The position numbers and the translations under genes are program-made. This document shows positions 12,528 through 64,000 of a DNA stretch of 64,000 bases, piece after piece (position 1 is the first letter of the stretch; every line of letters begins with the position of its first letter). This DNA comes from Portunus trituberculatus. Its lineage: Eukaryota > Arthropoda > Malacostraca > Decapoda > Portunidae. The DNA lies in assembly GCF_017591435.1 (NCBI RefSeq), contig NC_059294.1, forward strand, positions 13,528,604-13,592,603. Direction: 5' to 3'. Under the pieces are notes generated by a model. It was not told the origin of the DNA. It did not search any database and worked only from the letters and a program-made list of their open reading frames with translations.

Positions 12528-13708
12528 CAAATACAGAGTGTACATTTGCCTGTGGATATTCCTTAGCTTTTGTGATGATTTCAATATACCTACGTACAAT
12601 AGTACATACATGCACATGGCAAAGTTATCAAGGTCTTCTCTGTGGAAGTTCACATCCGTAATCCATCATTCGTTCTAATTACAATAATTTCTTTTAACTT
12701 GTGTGAAATGAATTAAGAGACAAGGTTAATCTGTACCTATGTCACACAATTCCTTTGTATCAAAACTCTGAAACACACTGTACAGATAAGATATTCATCA
12801 AGGACTTATAAGATGTAATTCTTTTAGCATTACAACAGTCCACTTGGTGGCAGATTATTCCATGAGCTGTAGGACCATCCTGTGGCAAATATTTGTTAAA
12901 TAAGCCTTTGTATCATGGAATTCTAATAATTCTTAATTTGTGCATCAACAAAGTTCAGATGTTCTTTTCAAATACCAAAATATACACAATGAATGTATAC
13001 TTAACCAGAAAAAAATCTTGCACTTGTTATTTATTGAAGTGAAAGTGTATTTTATATCAGGATATCACAATATTGTTTGAAAACAGACAAAAGATGACAT
13101 TAAAATCTGAGTTGCTATCTTTTACTACAGGAAAAGATAATATAAACTTAAATGTTAGAAATATTATGGGATGCAGTGCTTACTAAGAAAGATACTCAAA
13201 GCCTCTGATAATGAGCAAGTATTATCACTGAGGTACTAATGTAAATGAAAAGGCTTTAAGATGTGGTACACATATCTTTTTCATTTTATTGTGTGAAGTA
13301 TAAATCCTTTCTCATGGAAATATCTATGTTTATGTTACCAAATTTAGAAATACCTACAATAAACGTCTTTTAGACTCAACTTAGTTTCATGGCTGAAGTA
13401 TGGCACTGTTTGGCATATTCATATTGAATATGATTAGTGCTTTGTGAAGTGTGACAGGCAGGGTCATTGATATACAGAATGTAAGAAGTATAGTTCTAAT
13501 ACTCAAATATCTTGTATTATGCATAATATACTAATAATTAATGATAAATAAAAAGCCAAAGGCAAAAATGTGCAAATAAGTGACACCTTTACTCTTTAAG
13601 CTGTAAAAATAATTAGTTTGTTACAATATTTGACTTGTTTGATTGTGATACAATATCATGGAAACTGGCTAAATGATGGTTTATTACTCTTAAGATGTAC
13701 AAATTATG

Positions 13709-13710
<2 letters not shown>

Positions 13711-13788
<78 letters not shown>
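13711..13788. repeat. (TA)n microsatellite
   Basis: Pure TA dinucleotides, about 39 units. Confidence 0.97.
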
Positions 13789-13790
<2 letters not shown>

Positions 13791-14477
13791 TAAGAATCAT
13801 CCTGGATCAGAGACATGCCTGCTTCATATTACCATGGTGCCCAGACTGGCAGTGCTGCCACGATTATTTTCCAAGGAGGCATTTGTCTTTGCAGGTAATT
13901 CTGTACTCATAAGAAACTGATTATGAAATAAATTTTATTAAAAAAACTTTTCTTATTTTAAAATATTGGTTATAAACATGATGGATAAATAACAGGATTC
14001 TTATATACTTATATCAAATGAATGTAGATATATAGACTGATAAAGATATACAGCATATAGATAGGTAGATAGAAATGTGTGGATTGATAAATGAAAATAA
14101 GAAACTGACAACCAAATGGACTGAGAATTTGAGAAAACCTTATGATAACCAAGAAATATACATTCAGACAAGGTGACACTGATATCCTACTGCTAGACTT
14201 GAATTTGACTGCAAGGTGTTACCATCTGCTTAAAATAACTAATCCTATATGATCTTTGACATCTAGCAACAAGATACAAATTGCCTTTAAATTAAGGCAT
14301 AATACTTCAAATAAAATAGATGAGAAATATTTTTAAAGAAATATTTTTAAAAATATTTCTGATGTGATTTCATTAATGAGAAAATAAATTTGAACTTCAG
14401 ATTGTTTAATAATATGTACTTGTAAGTTCGAAATGAATAACTATGAACTTGGTGGACGATAGATATTGTTCTATGTA

Positions 14478-15126
14478 CAGGTAACTCGATTTACGCAATA
14501 GATGCATTCCAATAGGCATCGCATATATCAAAATTCGCATAAAATAAACTTGCAATTCTCATAAGAAACAATAGATAATAGGGTGGATGTGGGATGTGGT
14601 CCAAAATAATTCCTACAAAATAGTCTATTTATTTTTACTAAATTAACATGATTTTATTATTTACCATTCTAAATACTAGAAGTGTATTTAAAGTAAAGGG
14701 AAAAGCAAGAAATAATAAGAGAAAACAAAAAAATAATAAGAGAAAACAACAAAACAAAGAATACGTAAACACAACACTCACTGCATCACTGCCTTCACCA
14801 CTCACACCACAGTCAGTCAACATCTTCCTCTCAGCTTTTCCACTTTATCAAAAATCCACTTATCAAAAATAACCCCACAGTATAAAGGTAAACACTAGTA
14901 AAAAAATAAACGTAGGACGCAAATGTCTTCACCCCTCACAAGCACTCGCCGTTGCTGTCCACTCTCTGGCAAGGTTTGAAATTGCGTCTGGCGCTGTTTG
15001 AAGATGCGGTTGGGCTAAATCGCGTATAAGCAAACCAATCATGCAAATTTAATTAATTATAATATTTTTTCGGTCACGTATTAATAAAAAATGCGTAAAT
15101 TAAACACGTAAATCAAGAGTTACCTG
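14478..15126. mobile_element. 649-bp inverted-repeat element with TA target duplication (pogo/Tc1-type, non-autonomous)
   Basis: The left end reads CAGGTAACTCGATTTACG. The right end, read in reverse complement, is CAGGTAACTCTTGATTTACG, an imperfect terminal inverted repeat of about 18-20 bases with a 2-base length difference. TA dinucleotides flank both ends (14476-14477 and 15127-15128), as expected for Tc1/mariner-superfamily elements. The interior holds no transposase; a 74-codon frame inside is Lys/Asn-rich and unrecognised. The CAGG..AC ends resemble those of the pogo-like elements at 24268-26259, but the interior differs. Confidence 0.8.
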
Positions 15127-15716
15127 TACTTGCAAAATAGTGAGAGACCAAAGCATTTACAAATACTGAGGTAGTCACATGGTTGTGAGGGGTTATTATT
15201 CTAGGAAATGTTAATGTGTGATAAATACACTGTAAGAGGGGAATTAAGCATTACTAATGTCAGTCATACAGCTTAAAAATGTTTTTCTTTGAATTACTTT
15301 CAACATATTTTTTTCTAAGTAAAAATAATTTTGAGCTCCATATCTGTTAAGTGTGTATTTTGCATTCATAAATCACGAGGAACAATAAATAACTTGTCAC
15401 AACGGAAGAAAATATTACGATGAAGACATTCACAGAATGTGGTTCTATGGTATCTGTACTACAATCCCTCTGGTCAAACAAGCAATTCCTACGCAAGGTG
15501 TAGGCAGGGCTTTACAGGTTAAGAAAACCAGTAAAATATTCAAGGGAATATCTTTGGATTTACAAATTCTTTAAATTAAAGGTTTAATCAAACTCAGCTT
15601 TCCAAAATGGTCATGATATAAAGGCAATTTTTTTTATTCTTACCATGGTATATAAAACAATGCATTTTATCACCCTAAAAGTAACATATTTATAGCTACA
15701 TTAAAATTACTTGATT
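15127..15716. other. 3' flank of BAP18-like gene
   Basis: AT-rich sequence that would contain the 3'UTR of the - strand BAP18-like gene, which stops at 15717-15719. No separate gene is visible. Confidence 0.4.
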
Positions 15717-39574
<23,858 letters not shown>

Positions 39575-40638
39575 GTCTACGCAGCAGAGTGGCGCTGTTT
39601 ATGCTTCTTGGGGGTTGCGCCACCACTTCAGTATGCGTGCGTGTATTGTTGACTTGTTGTGATGAGCACGTATTAGCGTCCCCTTCCCAGCCTAGCGTTT
39701 GCCTTCACAACAGTCCCTCAAACCTTTACTTTTTTTATGATTTATTTTTTTTAATGATGGAATTTTGGAAAGTGTATATGAAGATTAAGCTGGCTCAGAT
39801 ATCATCTCCTGTCAGGAAAGGAATAGTTCGATATCAAGAAATGCACTACCTACAGGATAACCTAGATGGGCCCTGGTGGCCCTTTGTTATCCTATTATTT
39901 ATGTTATATGTTACCTATATAATGGACCTATATAACTTTTTTTTTTCACAGGCTCTTCTTTTAATTTAACCCCTTCAGTACCATGCCAAGTTTTCATATT
40001 AATTCTGGTTACTATCAAGCAATTTTATGCAACTTCAGAATCTTAGTGGGGATTAAAATAGTAAAGACTGACCATTAATCATTTGACCTCCATAGACCCT
40101 TACTGCAAATAAAGTCGCCTAATCATACCCCAAAATTATGGTAAAAATGCGTCTCTGTATTGAAGGGATTGATTTTTATTAAATGATGTAATTGCTTATC
40201 TTTACTTAATGAATTATTTTAAAGTCTTATTGATGAATGATATTAGGCAGTGATATATTTTAGGTAGGCTGTGGTCAGAGTCAGATCGTCAGATATGAAT
40301 GTTGACAACTCGATACACATTCTTCCTAGTTCTCAACTTCTCACTCTCAGACTCTCTGGGATTTGCGTGAGGCACATAGTGACACACAACACTGGATATG
40401 CACTTGCTGGTGATCTGACAGCCTCCCTAAGTAGTGAATCAATAACAGGAAGACCTAGAGAGTGTATTAGGTAAGTCTGACATAGTAGACAGTACCAAGG
40501 AATTTAATACTCGTGGCTAAGAATGGATATGCCTTATGTGAATCAGAACGCACGCATGTAAAGGGTACTAACTCGTATTCCAACAACACACCCTATCTTA
40601 TGTAAACATTAATGTGCCTTTAATTCGTGTCTGAGTTC

Positions 40639-40726
<88 letters not shown>

Positions 40727-41108
40727 CTTCCTCTTCCTTGTATTCCACAACCAAATTTCATTGATAGAAATATTGAACCTTTCTGTACTATTTCTGTGTA
40801 TTTTTATTTTATTATTATTATTTTTTTCAGTGTTGGTAAACTGTGATATTTTTGATTTATTTTTTTGTTTTGTTAGGGTGGTGGGGGAGGGCAACAATTT
40901 ACAATAGGTCCTTTCCTAAATATGATCCTTTGCGTCCTTAGATTTCTAGGTAAGAAAATGTTAAATTTGGTTTATTTAGATTTCCCCGCCCAATGAAACC
41001 AAAGCAAACTGTCTAGCCTAACCTAACCTAAACATCAGGCAGCAGGCCAAGCTATATTTCTCAGGAAAAAAAGAAATAATCTTTTATTCTACAGGCTAGT
41101 TTCATAAA
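39575..41108. promoter_or_regulatory. Shared upstream region of BAP18 (-) and glutaredoxin (+)
   Basis: The two genes are head to head. 39575-39710 is GC-richer and probably the BAP18 5'UTR and promoter. On the + strand a strong donor GTAAGT at 40471 could end a GRX 5'UTR exon (ending ATTAG at 40470). This would splice to the acceptor TTATTCTACAG ending at 41094, 15 bases before the GRX ATG; translation from that exon meets a stop before the ATG, so it would be non-coding. This is a proposal by eye; transcripts are needed. A (TA)n tract lies inside that putative intron. Confidence 0.4.
40641..40721. repeat. (TA)n microsatellite
   Basis: Pure TA dinucleotides, about 40 units. Confidence 0.97.
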
Positions 41109-42618
<1,510 letters not shown>

Positions 42619-43961
42619 TTCTATGTGTAATCACCTTAGGGTTTCAAATGACCTACTGGTAACTGTACTGCCAATGCAAGCTAGCATGGCTTTCACTGTC
42701 CCATATGTAAATGTTCTCCCCTTAAATAGCAATTTTTATCTTTATTTTTGTATAGCATAACACTTGTTGAAAAGAAGTTTGTGCTCCAGATTTCATCACT
42801 TAGAAAACCACTTTACAATTGCACAAATTGTAGATGGAAAAAATCATATTAAATTACGCAAGATCCTATTGAATACAAATCATATAGTAAATTTCTATTT
42901 TATGATACTGAAATGTAGCATTTTGAGGAAATAACATTTTAGTACTAGTCTACTTGTTGAAAATATATAATGAAGGCTATGTATTGATGTCAACTATTCG
43001 TAATATGAACATGTACATCTGATTAAAAAGGGATGATATTGAATGGATATTATCCTATCAGAATGGTCATGTTCTATTTATGTACAGTGAAATTATTAAT
43101 CTCCAGAGACAAAATGTCACCTGTGATGGTTTCCAGTTGGCAAATTATGAAATTTGCTTAAATGTTCAGTAATTTGTGTAGCCAAATCATTAGTTTAGAT
43201 TTTTATTCACATAGTATGCTATTTTGTTTCAAATGTATATATTTAGAATATAAATGAATATTCATTTCATAAATTATTAGTTTCAATTACTGTTTGATAT
43301 TAAGTGTAATGACAGGAAGTTCATGGAAGTGGTAGATATTACATCTCATGGTAAAGTGCAACTGACAACTGATCTGCTAGTTAATCAACTTTGGTTCAGT
43401 AACCTGTCTGGTAGCAGTACTTACTTTTTCTGGAATTTTTTTTGCATAGTTTCAACCTGAAACTGTCTTCTTAATTAACTTGGTGATATTAGCAATATTC
43501 ATTTAATTGCTTAATCTGCAAGTTTCCATATCTCCATATTCCTCAGCTTTTCTTGTATCCATTTTACACTAACTTCATTATGTTGCACCAATCTATTACT
43601 GCTTCTGGTAACACCAAATTGGCCTGGTGGAACAAGGGAATAAATAAAACTGCTTAATATTATCCAAAATGAATGTTAACTCCTTTATACAACATATTAC
43701 AAATACAATAAACATACGAACGAACAAAGTGATACCGACACCACTTACAGTTTCTCATTTCACAAAACACTGGGGTCATAGTAACTGTGGAGAACGAATT
43801 CCTTCGCTGATGACGTGACACTGGGATTGGCTGAGGGAAATGCGGCATATCAAGGAGATGATAGCTTGATGTCCTGACTAGTCTGGAGTGTAACAGCTGG
43901 TAATGCTGGTCAACACTATCATAGGGAGTACTACACTAACATGCTGGATTCTGTGACGTGG

Positions 43962-43985
43962 AAAAAAAAAAAAAAAAAAAAAAAA
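43962..43985 (+). repeat. Poly(A) run
   Basis: 24 consecutive A bases. It might be the tail of an old retroposed copy, but no recognisable body was found upstream. Confidence 0.8.
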
Positions 43986-44926
43986 CTATATACACAACTG
44001 GGTATGTATTCTAAGTCTGAACATTATTGTCATAGGGATATACACTGGGCTTCTGCTTGATGGAATTGGGATGACAGGCACATGAATCTTACTAAAGGTG
44101 AATTAAACCTCCTACAGATGCATAATACTGCAATTTTCTAATTACCTAAATATTTCATAACTAGATTTTTAATATGTAAATATCTTTAAAGGAAAAAGCT
44201 GCATATTAATTAAAATATTGCAACAATATATCATAATACATCTAACAAAGTTGAAGGAATATGTTTTCATTGAGTTGGATACACTAGATACATTTATAGA
44301 AATTTGGGATGTTTGCATGTTCTACATGGTTATCAGTGTACACTGAACAAATAATATTTGGAGTATATAACAGTATTCATCCACACAAAAATGTAACATC
44401 AGACCAGTCATTCTTTTCAAATATTGCTATCAGAAGACACTCATTATATGTATGTAACATTTTAAAAGATTTGAATCAGATATGAAGCAATATACAGAAC
44501 AATATAATAAGCATCAATCATTACATAACTTAAAGAGATGGATAGGTTTCATCCCTATCTTCTGTTGTCAAAACAAAACTATAAAAAGCGTCACAGAAAA
44601 AATGTATCCATGATGAATTATTTATATATTCATATTTTATATAATTGTAGGAAAATCTTAAGTGAAACATCTTAACAATGGTTTCTTCTGCACCGGGCAG
44701 AAAAAAACATATTTGCAGCACAAATTATTTTAGGCCATAATCCAACTACCAGAGCTGTCAACTCCACATACACAGGGTGGGTCAGTGCATCCACTCAACT
44801 GGCCCAGGTGAATCGGCATCTGCATCAGGTATGATGGGGAAGTGTATCTCAGTAGGAAATTGATTGCATTACTTGAAAATACAAAAGCAGAAAATTGTTG
44901 CTCACTAAGGAAATTAACTTGTAGCC

Positions 44927-44928
<2 letters not shown>

Positions 44929-45006
<78 letters not shown>
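44929..45006. repeat. (GA)n microsatellite
   Basis: Pure GA dinucleotides, about 39 units. Confidence 0.97.
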
Positions 45007-45008
<2 letters not shown>

Positions 45009-46491
45009 TAAAGCAATGTTTTCACAGGGCATAAAAGGTAAAATTTTAATAAGTATATAAAAAGAAAAAAATATTGTAATATTCTTGGCATCAAATTGAT
45101 GAGGTAATGGGGGGAAGCAAGATGCAGCCAATAACACCACAGCCACACACAATCAGAATTCACTTTAGGTTCATCAGGGAAAAAGGGAGGCACTTCATGG
45201 AGGGATTTGAATTATGCAGGTAAGGAAGACAAAAATTATGAGGTAAGTGACATCAGGAAGGATACCTCATTACATGTCTATGGAAATCACTTCCATAAGG
45301 CAGTTTAATTAAAGCACTGAATTTTCCTCATTTAATGAAGTTCATACAAATATTTCCATATTCACATTCCCTATAAAAGTTTTATACACAAGCACTGGGA
45401 ACTTGCTGGATTTACATTACATTGACATTGGCATTAACACTGCACTACTGATGGTACATCACAGATCTGGGGATAAGTATCATATCCTGCCAAAGAGTAC
45501 TTGGTAGGCATATCTCAATACTTCATATTTGCTGATGTCAACTTTTGCACATATACACATTTCATTGTATTGCTATTGTCTCATTTCAAGGTTAAAAACA
45601 CAACTACGTACATACAGAACCTTGTAAAATAGCGCAAAACAACAGTTTATTCATGCATTCAGCAATAAATAATGGCTGTTCCATTTATTAGTTCACTATT
45701 CAGCAAGTCTTTGGTTCAAGGTTTCTGACATTCAGGTGCTGAACAGAGAGAGAAAAAGAAGTCTATTTATAGTGCTACTTGTTCAACAGTATCATCTGGA
45801 GCTGAGCACCACATTGTATGCCTAAGCAGCTTCTTGGGAGGGCAGGAAGAACAGTGCTCTTAGAGGGTTTCTTTTCAGAATAACATGTCTTGGTAGAAAA
45901 ATATGATAACCACATGAATAAGAACTGATTTTTTAAAATTTCTTTCTTTCTTTCTTTTTTTTTTTTATTTTCATGTAGTTGACATGATACTCATAAAATG
46001 GGAGTAGATACTTCTGTTAGCAACTAACCTTTTACCTGTATTTTTTAAGTCATAATATTTCAAATAAAATTCAGTAGCATCAACACCTGATATACAAGTA
46101 CTTAATTTAAAATGTGCAGTAGAGTATTAAGATAAAATTTAATTTGTTATTAATATGCAATTCCTGCATATATTATAAGATCTTAGTCATACACAGAAAG
46201 TGCCAATATTATCACAGATTTATGAATCTGAAGACTAGTTACTGATGCTCTCTCCCTAAGATACAAAATCCCTCTTGTTTTTGTGAGTAATTCACTGTTG
46301 CATGCATATCATATTAAGAACGTGCTTTAAAGCTTTGCCTTAAATTCTTCATTAAAATGACTAAGCAACAGTGTTCAGGGTACAACAACATTATTTAGTA
46401 TTAGGAAAAATACTCTTGGTACACCTTTGAACATTTGAAACAACAATTCTCAATTCATAACACTGAGTTACATATTAACATCTGAGGGATC

Positions 46492-62037
<15,546 letters not shown>

Positions 62038-62250
62038 CTGTAGAAAAAGAAAGGTCTCATTACTTTTGTTGTCATACAGTCATGTCATTTATATACTACA
62101 TACTGTAGTCTTATCAGATAAGTTTCCACCATCTCTGCAAATCTTGCAATGATTTACTGTTATCTAATATCAATAACAATAACTAACAATAATAATGAGA
62201 ATAATTACAATAATAACAATAATAATTTTAATAATAATAATAATATTAAC

Positions 62251-62305
<55 letters not shown>

Positions 62306-64000
62306 TTAATAATAATGTCACAAAAAACTTGAAACATATGCTGCCAGACACTTTAAAACAATTCTACATACATACACCAACAAAGTGTTCTATCAAGAAT
62401 AGTTAAGTCCTCAGACCTCTGATGGTATAACTTTTAACATTACTTTGCCATATAGCTCGTCTGCTCCCATAGGGAAAAGTGGTATGTACACAGTGGAGGG
62501 TCACGCCAGCAATGAAACGCCATTTTCAAGCACGACACTGAAATTTGTCTTCTTTTCCTTTCCATACTGACGTTTAAGTTGACTGGTGTAATATTTGGAA
62601 ACCATGATACAACAAAAAAATAAATGAAAATAAATAAATAAACAAAAACAGCTAGCAATGTAGATACGTAATGCCAGTAATAGGACATAGTTGTAGACCA
62701 ATAAGATAAATTCCTAGTGTGACGAAGTGGTAATGATATTCGAAAAGAAACATCTTACAATAATCAACCGCACATGGCATCAGAAAATTAATTGTAAATC
62801 AGCCAGATGTTGTAATCCAAGTGCGACAATGGACTTCCGCCAATGAGCGAGGAAGTGAGGCTGACGTCACAGACTGGAGGGTAATGGATTCCCGGCACAC
62901 CGCCTGGTAGGCTGCGAATATTTCTTTTCGGCGTAATGGCCCCTCCGTGGTCCGGCACACACGAAGCGCGTTGATTAAATCGATGTGAAGGCTGAGCACG
63001 GGAGTACTAATATTTCCACAGGACTGAGGGTGCGGCAAGGCAGACAGGGAGGGGAGAGTTGTGATGATGTAATGAACGCTCTCCAGATGGAAGACAGTTC
63101 AGAGTAACAAAATTGAATATCCTACACTGTAACGAACACGGGAGGGGAAAAAAAAAATAACTTCACTTTTTAATAAGCCCTCAAAGCTCTCTGAACTTTT
63201 CAAATGATCCCACGTCACTCTCCCGCTGCCACTAAACCAGGAAGACGCCGGGCCAGGGAATTTCTCAACACTGGTTATTTCCTCCCGCCTTCACCGGTGA
63301 CCCCGTTTCCTGCAGCCGGCCGAGAAACAAATACTAATGCTGCAGATCCATCTAAAGGTCAACCCTTCGCTCCTCACGGTCAACCATTATACAAGCTTGC
63401 AGCCCGGACAGGTACACATCAAAAACTTCAAACTTCCTCATTTCATGACAACCCATGGACTAACAACATGATCCCACTGAATCGTATATCCCGTGCGGGC
63501 GAGGCCACCGCACCAAATACAGCTGGAACAGCAGAGGACACCTACCACCTACCACCGTTTCAGCGTTGCTATATACTAAAGATAGGGGACTACAGTGCCA
63601 CATCATTATGAAGCTCACTGTTTTCAATATGACTGAGGAGTGAAACTACTCCACGCGCACATCCGTTTCACATTTATAAACACAATCTCCACGCCAAACC
63701 AGTCAACGTGCATAATTCACAGTCTATGCAAAGTAGTTTTAAATCATATGTACGTATATTACGGGAGTGAAACAAGAGAAAGAGTAACGGCTGATGCAAG
63801 GTGAGGTTGTCAGCATCAACACCTGCTCCGCCAGCCTTGCTCTCTATTGCACCAGCACGGCGGGCGACCTTGTCCTCCTCAGTACTGCCTCTGGTCAGGC
63901 CACAAACAGCCATTCATTCTCTTTTCTTTTTTCTCTAAGACCCCAACAAGAATCATACCCAGCGAGCCAGACAAGATTCCAGGGCAGGGGTGGACGCTCG
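62038..64000. other. Upstream of the known PPP2R3 exons, no firm gene
   Basis: Holds an (AAT)n tract and, from about 62800, GC- and CpG-richer sequence that may include a promoter or 5' exon. Two - strand frames could be 5' exons (63038-62799 starting MPHPQSCGN, and 63913 leftwards starting MAVCGLTRGSTEEDK). Neither has a convincing donor in the right phase, nor a family match. A + strand frame at 63204-63611 is unrecognised and Pro/Thr-rich. Confidence 0.4.
62180..62315. repeat. (AAT)n trinucleotide repeat
   Basis: AAT/ATA units with occasional CAA and TTA variants. The poly-Asn frame across it is a repeat translation. Confidence 0.93.

Larger units (their letters stand above)
7570..14477. 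other. Long gene-poor AT-rich interval
   Basis: No open frame in this stretch carries a recognisable domain. The longest frames are AT-repeat translations or short hydrophobic chance frames. It contains several dinucleotide tracts, listed separately. Around 9890-10320 the wording (a GGACAAAGGTCTC motif and CCACATGTTATAACTGG-like sequence) faintly resembles an old antisense LINE 3' portion of the kind common in arthropods, but it is too decayed to classify. Confidence 0.5.
42619..46491. other. Tail-to-tail intergenic region between glutaredoxin and PPP2R3
   Basis: Contains the 3'UTRs of both genes. No other coding exon was recognised. Features seen: a poly(A) run at 43962-43985 and a (GA)n tract at 44929-45006. 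A short stretch around 43790-43850 is GC-richer and holds a TGACGTGAC word and an inverted CCAAT (GATTGGCT), with no gene attached. Confidence 0.5.

Noticed and set aside
43790..43850. Isolated CRE-like TGACGTGAC and inverted CCAAT words suggesting a promoter
   Set aside because: No gene, exon or GC-rich island could be attached; single motifs of this length occur by chance.
62799..63038. Possible first exon of PPP2R3 (- strand frame starting MPHPQSCGN)
   Set aside because: No consensus donor in the required phase 0 was found and the peptide shows no family similarity; left as unassigned upstream sequence.
63674..63913. Alternative first exon (- strand, MAVCGLTRGSTEEDK)
   Set aside because: The nearest GT after the Gly/Ala stretch is a poor donor and gives phase 1, not the phase 0 needed by the next known exon.

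Overview
The window is nuclear DNA from an arthropod, most probably a decapod crustacean. It is AT-rich, the genes are cut by introns of up to 12.6 kb, long dinucleotide microsatellites are everywhere, and LINEs, tRNA-derived SINEs and TA-targeting DNA transposons are dense. The proteins are arthropod-like orthologues of conserved animal genes. The decapod call is inferred from repeat style and was not checked by any search.

Four host genes can be read. (1) An intronless msl-2 homologue, + strand, 5022-6851, with a RING finger and a CXC domain. (2) A BAP18-like SANT protein gene, - strand, 39574-15717, four coding exons giving 155 residues. (3) A class I glutaredoxin gene with a CPYC active site, + strand, 41109-42618, three coding exons giving 118 residues. 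(4) A gene for a PP2A B''/PR72-type regulatory subunit, - strand, 62037-46492, ten coding exons giving 567 residues, with its first coding exon(s) not identified. All splice phases in the three spliced genes were checked by hand and agree. MSL2 and BAP18 are tail to tail, BAP18 and GRX are head to head, and GRX and PPP2R3 are tail to tail. MSL2 and BAP18 are both chromatin proteins; the other two are a redox enzyme and a phosphatase subunit. No operon-like coupling is implied.

Layout: 1-2137 LINE fragment with poly(A); 2138-5021 repeats and MSL2 upstream region; 5022-6851 MSL2; 6852-15716 gene-poor AT-rich DNA with microsatellites and a 649-bp TA-flanked inverted-repeat element; 15717-39574 BAP18, whose introns hold nearly all the mobile DNA of the left half; 39575-41108 shared upstream region; 41109-42618 GRX; 42619-46491 intergenic; 46492-62037 PPP2R3, whose 9.2-kb last intron holds a second mobile-element array; 62038-64000 upstream of PPP2R3, with no firm gene.

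The most unusual structure is a pair of head-to-tail chains of LINE and SINE copies (about 21.2-31.5 kb and 47.2-53.1 kb). Every unit lies in the same direction, and most units are separated by (CA)n tracts read on the element sense strand. The 3' ends of different LINE and SINE families converge on a short sequence running into (AC)n. This suggests a LINE lineage that integrates at, or seeds, AC microsatellites and carries SINEs with it. Other notable structures are a pogo-like element inserted into another copy of its own family, a mariner-like element whose empty site survives in a paralogous LINE, and dinucleotide repeats within about 40 nt of four BAP18 splice sites.
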